Source: Chitinivibrionales bacterium
Lineage (GTDB): Bacteria; Fibrobacterota; Chitinivibrionia; Chitinivibrionales; FEN-1185
Length of the DNA stretch: 6,578 nt
Assembly: GCA_028718065.1 (NCBI GenBank)
Contig: JAQUMP010000199.1
Location: 1-6,578, forward strand
Reading direction: 5' to 3'
The notes beneath the pieces are model-generated. The model ran no database searches and had not been told where the DNA came from. It was given only the letters and a program-made list of their open reading frames with translations. Positions 1 to 6,462 of the stretch are shown here, in pieces; the first letter of the stretch is position 1, and each line of letters begins with the position of its first letter. Both the position numbers and the translations under genes were made by a program.

Positions 1-1
1 T

Positions 2-451
2 CGACAAAATAATTACGACGGTCGCGGGGCCCTTTCTACGAAGGCATTAATTAGCTTTTGTAAATTTTTCCTTGCTGTCTGCGAGGACCAGATTTCTTAT
101 ATGCACACGATTTTGGACATCGATACTTTCGCCGATCGCGTTCTTAATTATGGCCGTTCCAGGGAAATCGGCATTTTGCCCGACATCAGGGGAAACACCG
201 GCAAGCTTTCCCGATTTAGGCCGCAAACCACGCGCCTGCTCCATCAATTGGTGTTCCGGGGCAGCATACCACGCAGCGAACTCCCCGATCTTCTGGGGCT
301 CGAAGAGAGAACATCACGCCGTTTGGTTCAATTTCTTTTTGAGGATGGATTTATCAAAAGTCCGACGAGCAGAGCTCCTCTCTATTTTGCAATCCCCGCT
401 CATGCTGCACCCTATATTTTTCCGGGATTGTATGCGCCGATACGAGGGTAA
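2..451 (+). CDS. Fic-family protein, C-terminal part (5' end outside window)
   Basis: The reading frame is open from base 2 to the TAA at 449-451, giving 149 residues with no stop, so the ATG at 101 is internal rather than a start. The first residues read RQNNYDGRGALS, followed by a segment ending FFLAVCEDQISYM. This matches, from memory, the part of bacterial Fic proteins that follows the catalytic HPFxxGNGR motif. That motif itself must lie upstream of the window and was not seen. The last ~70 residues resemble the winged-helix domain that ends many Fic proteins: LLHQLVFRGSIPRSELPDLL, then a helix with LEERTSRRLV and a closing APLYFAIP...FPGLY. Fic enzymes typically transfer AMP to protein hydroxyl groups; activity here cannot be judged without the core. 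G+C is about 50%, lower than the transporter genes, so it may be an accessory gene. It runs in the same direction as the operon but is separated by an AT-rich gap and is probably unrelated to export. Confidence 0.85.
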   Translation, partial: RQNNYDGRGALSTKALISFCKFFLAVCEDQISYMHTILDIDTFADRVLNYGRSREIGILPDIRGNTGKLSRFRPQTTRLLHQLVFRGSIPRSELPDLLGLEERTSRRLVQFLFEDGFIKSPTSRAPLYFAIPAHAAPYIFPGLYAPIRG

Positions 452-496
452 GCACAAACGAAAGCCATTTGCCCAAAAGGCTGATTCTATCTCTTC

Positions 497-518
497 GTTT
501 TCATTCTGTTTTCATTTT
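497..518. repeat. Tandem 11-bp direct repeat upstream of the export operon
   Basis: GTTTTCATTCT (497-507) is followed directly by GTTTTCATTTT (508-518), identical at 10 of 11 positions. It lies just before, and slightly overlaps, the -35 of the promoter I propose for the operon. An 11-bp spacing puts both copies on the same face of the helix, the arrangement used by OmpR/PhoB-family response regulators. The region is T-rich, so a chance repeat or a simple AT-rich upstream element is also possible. No regulator gene is visible in the window. Confidence 0.35.
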
Positions 519-544
519 CAACGGTTATTTTATACCCCTATAAG
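515..544 (+). promoter_or_regulatory. Candidate sigma70-type promoter for the export operon
   Basis: A TTTTCA -35 (515-520, four of six consensus bases) and a TATAAG -10 (539-544, five of six) are 18 bp apart, in the 32% G+C gap between the Fic gene and the channel gene. TATATT at 546-551 is an alternative -10. Transcription would begin near 551-556, leaving a leader of about 40 nt before the ATG at 597. The call rests on consensus matching alone, and AT-rich DNA gives such matches easily. Confidence 0.3.
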
Positions 545-596
545 CTATATTTAATGCCGTGGGTGATTTTTTTATCAGGATCCCAATGCTTTGCCC

Positions 597-2018
597 ATGA
601 AAAATTATTATAGAACCGCCCTTTTCCTGCTTCTTGCCGCCCTGCACGCCCAATCCGCGCCGCTCTCCGAGACGCAGGCCGTAAGTATCGCACTTGTCAA
701 TAACACCGACCTTAAAAAAATATCCCTGAGCGTGCAATCCGATTCGCTTACTTTACAGGCCGCGCGCGCCGCGTGGTTGCCTTCGCTCACGCTCAACGCC
801 CAGCCGTCGTACACGCCGCGCGACAGCACCACCGGTTCCGTCAGCACCTCATACACATCACTTCCGGTATCCGCCACCGCCTCCCAGGCCGTTTTCGGCG
901 GCGGGCAAATTTCGGCCGGAGCGGGCACGAGTCTGATTCAAGAGTTACATCCAAGTGTCAAAACCCATACAACGTATTATCAAATCGGCGCGCAACAACC
1001 CCTGCTCAAAGGGGCCTGGAGCTACGGCAAGCCGAATTATTCAATCGCCCTTGCAACCATCGACCACCGCAGCTTTACTTTGCAGCAAAAACAGCAGCTC
1101 CTGGCGACCATTTCAACGGTCCGCAACGCCTATTGGGATTTTTACGGGGCGCTCCTGCTGCAAGGCGTCACCGCCACGGCGCTTTCGATCGCAAGAAGTC
1201 AATTAGCCTACGATAAAAAAAGATTTAGCGTCGGTCAAGCGAGCGAGGTCGATACCCTGAGTTCAATGCTGCAATTCCTGCACGCAACGCAGGACAGCCT
1301 CACGAGCGCCAAACAATATATCCAGGCGCGCACGGCGCTGGCCCAAGTCCTGATGCGGCCCGCCGATTCGCTCGCCGCCGATACCGCCGATGCCTTTGTT
1401 ATTGCCGACTTGCCCGATGCGCAAACCCTCAACGGCATGGTCAAAAACTGGGACCCACAGACCCAAATATTTTCTTTTTTGCAAAAACGCCTGCTGCTGG
1501 AATATGGGGCTAAAAAAAACGCGCGTTTGCCGCAGATGGATTTGCAGGCCGCTCTCTCAATAACGGAAAACGGCTCAGGCTGGAACCGGACGGTGTCGGG
1601 AACCGCCGAAAACGCCACGATTTCCATGATTCTCGCCTACAGCCTGCCCGATGTAACGGGCCGCATTAACCAGAAGCAAACGCAACTGTCCCTGGAGCAG
1701 CAGCGCTTAAGCGAAGAACACTACCGGATGCAGCAGCAGCAAAAAATCGACGACCTGCTCCTTTCCTGGCAACAGGACCGCATGTCGCTTGACATAACAG
1801 ACAAGGCCGGCACGGTCGCCCGCAAAACCTTCGAGGCCAGCCGCCGCGGTTACGAGCGCGGCGCGGTCGACCGCGTGGGCCTGCTGCAGGCCGAAAACGA
1901 TTTCATGCGCGCCCAGGTTGCCGTGATTTCGGCGCGCATTGCCTTAAAACGGCTCGAAATTCTTTTCGACGAAATGACCGGATCCACCCTTTCACGATTC
2001 GGAGTTGCGCTGCCATGA
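597..2018 (+). CDS. TolC-like outer-membrane efflux protein
   Basis: This 473-residue protein is the likely outer-membrane channel and periplasmic tunnel of the export system, close in length to E. coli TolC. A signal peptide is clear: a basic KNYYR start, a hydrophobic run FLLLAAL, and probable cleavage near residues 18-21 (LHAQSA). The mature part shows the two repeats of the outer-membrane efflux family. The first opens with LSETQAVSIALVNNTDLKK and AARAAWLPSLTL; the second covers roughly residues 275-460 with ARLPQMDLQAALS and the late helix YERGAVDRVGLLQAENDFM. Long Gln/Leu/Ala-rich helices fit the tunnel barrel. The start is uncertain by two codons: an in-frame TTG at 591 lies 10 nt after an AGGA (577-580), while the ATG at 597 lies 16 nt after it; I prefer the ATG because it places the basic residues at the signal-peptide start. 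It is first in the operon and overlaps the adaptor gene by ATGA. Confidence 0.9.
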   Translation: MKNYYRTALFLLLAALHAQSAPLSETQAVSIALVNNTDLKKISLSVQSDSLTLQAARAAWLPSLTLNAQPSYTPRDSTTGSVSTSYTSLPVSATASQAVFGGGQISAGAGTSLIQELHPSVKTHTTYYQIGAQQPLLKGAWSYGKPNYSIALATIDHRSFTLQQKQQLLATISTVRNAYWDFYGALLLQGVTATALSIARSQLAYDKKRFSVGQASEVDTLSSMLQFLHATQDSLTSAKQYIQARTALAQVLMRPADSLAADTADAFVIADLPDAQTLNGMVKNWDPQTQIFSFLQKRLLLEYGAKKNARLPQMDLQAALSITENGSGWNRTVSGTAENATISMILAYSLPDVTGRINQKQTQLSLEQQRLSEEHYRMQQQQKIDDLLLSWQQDRMSLDITDKAGTVARKTFEASRRGYERGAVDRVGLLQAENDFMRAQVAVISARIALKRLEILFDEMTGSTLSRFGVALP

Positions 2019-3139
2019 AACAAATGCTCATGCTGGGCCTGCTGGTTATTATGGTCGGCTATAGCGGCTGCGCCCGCAAAAAGATCACCGCCATTCCCGA
2101 CGAGCGCACCACGGTCGGCCGCGTCGACCTGCGCGACGTCATCGTACAGACCGGCCAGGTCAGCGCCATTGTAAACGTCGATCTCAAGACCGAGGCCAGC
2201 GGCCGCATTAACCGCATTGCGGTCAAGGAAGGCCAACTGCTTAACAAAGGCGACACAATCCTTACCATCGACCCCACGCGCCTCATTACCCAAAAACAAA
2301 AAGGCGACCTCGAAATCAAACGTCTTGTCATCCAGAAACAGCTTGCCCAACGCGACTACGACAACACCGCGGCCATGCTCGAACTGGGCACGGTTTCCGT
2401 CAATAAGCTTCAGGACCTTAAGAGCCAGGTTGACTTAAGCGACATCGCCCTGGCGCAGCAGCAACTTGACCTTGCGGACATTAACGACCAGCTCAGCAAG
2501 ACCGTGATTCGGGCGCCTCTGCGCGGAGTGCTTACCAACCTGCTGGTTAAAGAGGGCGAAATCGCCGTGTCGGCCACCTCGGGGTTCCAGTCGGGCACGG
2601 CCATCGGCACCATCGGCGATTTCGATCATCTCGAAGTCATCAGCCAGATCGGCGAAATCGACTACGTCCACCTGCGGCTCGGACAAAAAGCGCTCATTAA
2701 ACCCGAAGCGGTCGAAGGCGCCCAGACCAACGGCACCATCAGTTTTATTTCGCTCGCGGCCAAAAAGGTCAACAACGACGAACTCGGCAGCTTTGAAGTC
2801 CGCATCGCCGTCGATTCGCTCATCACGGGCGTGGCGCCGGGAATCAATGTTAATGTGGAATTTTTAATTTTGGAAAAAAACAAGGTAATCGGCGTGCCTC
2901 GCGCATACATCACCAAACTTGGTCCGGGCCAAGGAACGGTTCTGGTGGCCAAAAAGGATAAATCCGGCAAAGAAACACAAGAGACCCGCACCGTCACGCT
3001 CGGCGCGACCGATTATAAAAATACCGAAATCGTTGCGGGACTTGCCGAAGGCGAAACCGTAATTTTTAAAGCGCCGGAGAACGAAAACCAGGACAAACAA
3101 CCCAAGCGGCCCGGGGGCGGGGCAAGGGCGAAACTTTAA
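2015..3139 (+). CDS. HlyD/MacA-type periplasmic adaptor subunit, probable lipoprotein
   Basis: This 374-residue membrane-fusion protein should bridge the inner-membrane ABC permeases and the TolC-like channel. The N-terminus has a hydrophobic run (LMLGLLVIMVG) ending YSGC at Cys19, which suggests lipid anchoring, although Tyr at -3 is not the usual lipobox residue. The first half of the lipoyl domain is at about 50-87, with EASGRINRIAVKEGQLLNKG. A helical hairpin follows at about 88-162; its probable tip holds LGTVSVNKL (124-132). The second lipoyl half and barrel start at TVIRAPLRGVLTNLLVKEGE (163-182) and run through IGDFDHLEVISQIGEID. The membrane-proximal domain ends with LAEGETVIF, then a basic, glycine-rich tail. 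The start has GGAG at 2001-2004, 10 nt upstream, and overlaps the channel gene's stop. It is closest in organisation to MacA of MacAB-TolC; the exact subfamily is not resolved. Confidence 0.9.
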   Translation: MKQMLMLGLLVIMVGYSGCARKKITAIPDERTTVGRVDLRDVIVQTGQVSAIVNVDLKTEASGRINRIAVKEGQLLNKGDTILTIDPTRLITQKQKGDLEIKRLVIQKQLAQRDYDNTAAMLELGTVSVNKLQDLKSQVDLSDIALAQQQLDLADINDQLSKTVIRAPLRGVLTNLLVKEGEIAVSATSGFQSGTAIGTIGDFDHLEVISQIGEIDYVHLRLGQKALIKPEAVEGAQTNGTISFISLAAKKVNNDELGSFEVRIAVDSLITGVAPGINVNVEFLILEKNKVIGVPRAYITKLGPGQGTVLVAKKDKSGKETQETRTVTLGATDYKNTEIVAGLAEGETVIFKAPENENQDKQPKRPGGGARAKL

Positions 3140-3141
3140 TC

Positions 3142-3813
3142 ATGGCGCCCGTCATTCAAACCATCGACCTGTGCAAAAGCTATCGCCTGGGGGCCCAGTC
3201 CATTTCCGTGCTCGAAAATATTTCTTTTTCCGTCAATGCCGGCGAATATATCGCGATCATGGGCCACAGCGGCGCGGGCAAATCCACGCTGCTTAATATC
3301 CTGGGCTGTCTGGACAAACCCTCCGCCGGCGATTATCGCTTTAACGGCGCCTCCATCGGCGCCTGCTCGGCCGGCCGGCTGGCCGATATCCGCAACCGGC
3401 AGATCGGTTTCGTTTTCCAGAATTTTAACCTGCTGCCCAAGCTTGACGTGGCCGGAAACGTGGAGCTGCCCCTGATCTACGGCAACGTGCCGCGCCGCGA
3501 GCGCGTGCGGCGCGTGGAGGAGCTGCTTAAACGCATGGGCCTGTGGGAGCGGCGGCGCCACAAGCCCAACGAAATTTCGGGCGGCCAAAAGCAGCGCGTG
3601 GCCATCGCCCGCGCGCTTGTCAAGAATCCGTCCTTAGTCCTGGCGGACGAACCCACCGGCAACCTGGATTCGCACACCACCGAAGACATCCTGGCGCTGC
3701 TGGATACGTTAAACCGGGAAGGCAATACGATCCTCATGATAACCCACGAAACCGAAGTCGCCGCGCGCGCGGGCCGCACCCTGCGTCTGGTGGACGGAAA
3801 GTTCGCCGCATGA
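3142..3813 (+). CDS. ABC transporter ATPase, MacB/LolD-type
   Basis: This 223-residue cytoplasmic nucleotide-binding protein should hydrolyse ATP to drive the two downstream permeases. All core motifs are present: Walker A GHSGAGKST (41-49), Q-loop VFQNFNLLP with Gln93, signature ISGGQKQR (145-152), Walker B LVLADEPT with Glu170, D-loop GNLDS (173-177) and the switch His202 in MITHE. The signature begins with Ile instead of the more common Leu, a conservative change. The pattern NILGCLDKP after Walker A and PTGNLDS after Walker B are typical of the MacB/LolD/FtsE group. The length fits a stand-alone ATPase, unlike E. coli MacB where ATPase and permease are fused in one chain. The gene begins 2 nt after the adaptor's stop; its stop overlaps the ATG of permease 1 (ATGA), so translational coupling is likely. 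Confidence 0.95.
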   Translation: MAPVIQTIDLCKSYRLGAQSISVLENISFSVNAGEYIAIMGHSGAGKSTLLNILGCLDKPSAGDYRFNGASIGACSAGRLADIRNRQIGFVFQNFNLLPKLDVAGNVELPLIYGNVPRRERVRRVEELLKRMGLWERRRHKPNEISGGQKQRVAIARALVKNPSLVLADEPTGNLDSHTTEDILALLDTLNREGNTILMITHETEVAARAGRTLRLVDGKFAA

Positions 3814-5045
3814 ACCTAACGCGCCTGCGGGAAATCGTGGCGGTCAACGGCAAGCTCTGCCTGATCGAAATGAGTTCCAATAAAGCGCGCTCGTTTCTTA
3901 CCTCGCTCGGTATATTCATGGGGGTCAGCGCGCTGCTTGCCAATATCGCCTTTCTGCGCGCCATGGACAGCGACCTGAAAAAAGAAATGGAGCAGATGGG
4001 CGGCCTTAACCTTATCACCATCGCCGGCCGCGGGCCCAAGAGCAAGCAGGAGAATATTCTCTTTTCGCGCTCGCCCGGACTTACCTTGACCGATGCGGAG
4101 CAGGTCAAAACGGCGCTTCCCTTTGTCGCGGCGCTCCTGCCGCAGCGCGATATGGGCCGCCCCGTGGTGCACGCGCAGGGCAAGCAGACCAACTGCCGCG
4201 GGCTGGCGGTGGGGCAGCTCCACATGCAGGTGTACGATTACAAACTCGATGCCGGCCGGGCGCTCAGCCGCGATGATTTTAATGAGCACGCGCTGGTGTG
4301 CGTCATCGGCAAGCGCATCATGAACCGTCTCTTCGGCAAGGATGCCGCGGCCGCGGACGTTCTCGGCCGTAAAGTCACGCTGGGGCGATTTTCCTTTGTC
4401 ATCGTGGGCGTTATTGCCACCGAAAACCCCTGGGACTGGCGCGCGCGCGAAATGCTGGTCCCCTTTCCCGTTTACGAAGAACGCTTTGCGGGCACGTCCA
4501 ACAAGCTCAGCTCCCTAACCCTCATGATCAAAACCGGCGCCGCCATGGACCGCGCCAAAAAAGAGTTGCGGCTCAAAATGCTGGTGTTGCACCGCGGCAT
4601 CGAAGATTTCGAGATAAGCGCCAACGACGACAAAATCGCCGATATGAAAAAGGCCGGGCTGGGCATGAACATTCTGCTCATGGCCATCGCCTTAATTTCG
4701 CTGCTCATGGGCGGCATCAGCATCATGAACATCATGTTCGCCACGATCGGCGACCGCATCCGCGAGATCGGCATTCGTAAAGCGCTTGGCGCCCACAAGG
4801 CCGATATCTTTATCCAGTTTATCATCGAGACCGTGGTGCTCTGCAGCGTGGGCGCGCTGCCCGGCCTGGTCGCCGGGTCCGTGGTTATAATGCTGCCCAA
4901 GGGGGTGTTTCCGTTTCAGCCGATCTTGACATTCGGCGATTACGGCATCGCCATACTTTTTACGATTCTCGTGGGCATTATCAGCGGGACTTTTCCGGCC
5001 TTTCGCGCGGCGAACATGGAGCCCGCCGAGGCGCTGAGATATTGA
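3810..5045 (+). CDS. MacB-type ABC transporter permease 1 (MacB core domain plus FtsX domain)
   Basis: This 411-residue inner-membrane protein has the MacB-type layout. A first membrane segment lies at about 29-49 (around TSLGIFMGVSALL), followed by a large periplasmic domain of about 235 residues. Three C-terminal segments lie at about 285-310, 333-360 and 376-398. The FtsX-type signatures are clear: GGISIMNIMFATIGDRIREI, then GIRKALGA, and the closing FPAFRAANMEPAEALRY. The start is set at 3810 because its ATG overlaps the ATPase stop (ATGA) and gives a family-typical N-terminus. The frame is open back to 3543, but that extension only translates the ATPase gene out of frame. The periplasmic domain contains FSRSPG (85-90) and HRGIEDFEI, both nearly repeated in permease 2, so the two are paralogues likely to pair. 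It should work with the ATPase, adaptor and channel encoded upstream; the substrate is unknown. Confidence 0.93.
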   Translation: MNLTRLREIVAVNGKLCLIEMSSNKARSFLTSLGIFMGVSALLANIAFLRAMDSDLKKEMEQMGGLNLITIAGRGPKSKQENILFSRSPGLTLTDAEQVKTALPFVAALLPQRDMGRPVVHAQGKQTNCRGLAVGQLHMQVYDYKLDAGRALSRDDFNEHALVCVIGKRIMNRLFGKDAAAADVLGRKVTLGRFSFVIVGVIATENPWDWRAREMLVPFPVYEERFAGTSNKLSSLTLMIKTGAAMDRAKKELRLKMLVLHRGIEDFEISANDDKIADMKKAGLGMNILLMAIALISLLMGGISIMNIMFATIGDRIREIGIRKALGAHKADIFIQFIIETVVLCSVGALPGLVAGSVVIMLPKGVFPFQPILTFGDYGIAILFTILVGIISGTFPAFRAANMEPAEALRY

Positions 5046-5102
5046 CCGATTGCATTTATAGGGTTTTTCTTTTTTGATTTTTTATTCCGGCAAATACTTC
5101 GT

Positions 5103-5158
5103 GCGTGCCCCCCTACGAAAGTGTCATGCTTGGCAAGAAGTTGCCAAGGGGGCTACGC
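5103..5158. repeat. Imperfect two-part hairpin between the permease genes
   Basis: The inner stem is perfect: CTTGGCAA (5129-5136), loop GAAG, TTGCCAAG (5141-5148). An outer stem pairs GCGTGCCCC (5103-5111) with GGGGC-T-ACGC (5149-5158), with only the T at 5154 bulged. The left arm carries 17 extra unpaired bases (5112-5128). Together this makes 17 base pairs, far more than the neighbouring sequence offers. It sits in the 136-nt gap between the permease genes, after a T-rich tract (5064-5086, 19 of 23 bases T) and 23 nt before the ATG of permease 2. It could be a REP-like dispersed palindrome, an mRNA processing or stability element, or a structure controlling translation of permease 2. It does not look like an intrinsic terminator, because the T-tract precedes the stem on the plus strand. 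Confidence 0.6.
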
Positions 5159-5181
5159 TGAAAAGACCAGAATATTTAGGT

Positions 5182-6453
5182 ATGAAATCATTTCTCCTCG
5201 CAATTTACACCGGCGTCATCATGGCTATTAAGGAAATGGGCGTGCACAAGCTGCGCTCGCTGCTCTCCATGCTCGGCGTTTTCCTGGGCGTGGGCGCGCT
5301 GGTGGCCATCCTTACGCTCATCGGCGGCATCGATGCTTTTTTGCACGAAAGATTGGGCGTATGGCTGGGGTCGGTCTGGATCGCCGAGCATTGGGACCCG
5401 ACGCCCGATCAAAAAATCGCCTTCAGCCGTTCGCCGGGGCACCATCTTGCCGACGGTGACAGCCTCAAGCTCAGCACCGCCAACGTCTCGCGCGTCTACC
5501 GCCAAATCACCCGCAACAACATGACGGTGCATACCCTGGCCGGCAACGAATACCGCGTCTTAGTCAAGGGCACGCTGCCGGAAACATTTGTTGACGAACA
5601 AGAATTCATTAAAATCCGGCGGGGCCGCTGGCTCAACGACGACGATTACGCTTTCGGCCGCCGCAATTGCCTTATTTCCTGGGAACTTGCCGATAAAATC
5701 CAGGAGATGCTCGGCCGGGCGCACCGCGATCAGGCCGAAATCACGCGCAGCTCCGTTATCATCCGCAACGTGGCATATTCGGTGGTGGGCGTTTTTGAAC
5801 GCAAGGACACCACCTTTAATGGCGTCGGTCAATTGACGCGCTCGGTGGTCATGCCCCTGCGGACCCTGGAGCAAAACATATCCGGCTTCAATCCCAACCC
5901 GCAGGGGCTGCTTATAAGCGTGGCCGACCCCGAATCCATGAGTGTGCAAACGAGCCGCCTGGCGCACGTTTTCGCCGGGCTGCACCGGGGCGTGGAGGAT
6001 TTTGAGTTCCACCCCTTCGACTGGGTGGAAAATGTTACCACCATGTTCAACAACGTAAGTTTACTAATGGGAATAATATCCCTGATTTCGCTGCTCTCGG
6101 GGGGGTTGGGGATCATGAACGTCATGCTTTCCAGCATTTCCGAGCGCATCAAGGAGATCGGCGTGCGCAAGGCGCTGGGCGCGCGCGACACCCAGATCTT
6201 CGTGCAGTTTATCGCCGAAACCACCACGCTCTGCTGCGTGGGCGGCGGCCTGGGCCTTGTGCCCGGCATGCTGCCGCTCATGTTCAAGGAAGCCATCGCC
6301 CGTTCCAGCAACGGCGCCATCGTCCCCACCGTGCAGCCGATTCATATTGTTCTGGTGCTGCTGTTAATTATCGCCATGGGCGTGGCCTTCGGCATGTACC
6401 CTGCCGTCAAGGCCGCCCGCATGGACCCGGTCGATGCGCTGAGATATGAGTGA
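5182..6453 (+). CDS. MacB-type ABC transporter permease 2 (MacB core domain plus FtsX domain)
   Basis: This 423-residue inner-membrane protein is a diverged paralogue of permease 1. Membrane segments lie at about 27-48, 292-317, 340-366 and 387-408, with a periplasmic domain between the first two. It shares IKEMGVHKLRSLLSMLG with the matching IEMSSNKARSFLTSLG of permease 1, plus FSRSPG (81-86), HRGVEDFEF (268-276), GIMNVMLSSISERIKEIGVR and the end ARMDPVDALRYE. ATG 5182 is chosen because it leaves an N-terminus about as long as that of permease 1. The frame is open further back to a TTG at 5074, but that adds 36 residues translated from the hairpin region that resemble nothing in the family. 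No good ribosome-binding site precedes 5182: an AGG lies only 1 nt away. Only one ATPase gene is present, so a permease 1/permease 2 heterodimer on an ATPase homodimer is the simplest model. Confidence 0.9.
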   Translation: MKSFLLAIYTGVIMAIKEMGVHKLRSLLSMLGVFLGVGALVAILTLIGGIDAFLHERLGVWLGSVWIAEHWDPTPDQKIAFSRSPGHHLADGDSLKLSTANVSRVYRQITRNNMTVHTLAGNEYRVLVKGTLPETFVDEQEFIKIRRGRWLNDDDYAFGRRNCLISWELADKIQEMLGRAHRDQAEITRSSVIIRNVAYSVVGVFERKDTTFNGVGQLTRSVVMPLRTLEQNISGFNPNPQGLLISVADPESMSVQTSRLAHVFAGLHRGVEDFEFHPFDWVENVTTMFNNVSLLMGIISLISLLSGGLGIMNVMLSSISERIKEIGVRKALGARDTQIFVQFIAETTTLCCVGGGLGLVPGMLPLMFKEAIARSSNGAIVPTVQPIHIVLVLLLIIAMGVAFGMYPAVKAARMDPVDALRYE

Positions 6454-6462
6454 TTGCTCCGC

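Noticed and set aside
463..482. Possible terminator after the Fic gene (AGCC ... GGCT)
   Set aside because: The stem is only 4 bp with a 12-nt loop and no run of T directly after it.
72..554. A 160-codon open frame on the plus strand overlapping the Fic gene
   Set aside because: It lies in a different frame from the recognisable Fic segment and shows no family pattern; it runs on into the AT-rich gap.
1850..2350. Long minus-strand open frames inside the transporter genes
   Set aside because: They are opposite-strand readings of well-supported G+C-rich genes and show no recognisable protein pattern.
3109..3129. G-rich stretch as a possible G-quadruplex
   Set aside because: It has only three clear runs of three or more G, and it encodes the glycine-rich tail of the adaptor.
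3543..3809. Extended N-terminus for permease 1
   Set aside because: The extra 89 residues are an out-of-frame reading of the ATPase gene; the ATGA overlap at 3810 gives a normal start.
3801..3815. Programmed -1 frameshift fusing the ATPase and permease 1 into a MacB-like chain
   Set aside because: The frames would permit it, but there is no slippery heptamer at the overlap; simple translational coupling explains ATGA.
5064..5086. T-rich tract as an intrinsic terminator after permease 1
   Set aside because: No G+C-rich stem precedes it, and the real hairpin lies downstream of the tract.
5074..5181. Extended N-terminus for permease 2 from a TTG
   Set aside because: An AGGG at 5060-5063 lies at a workable distance, but the added 36 residues come from the hairpin region and have no counterpart in permease 1.
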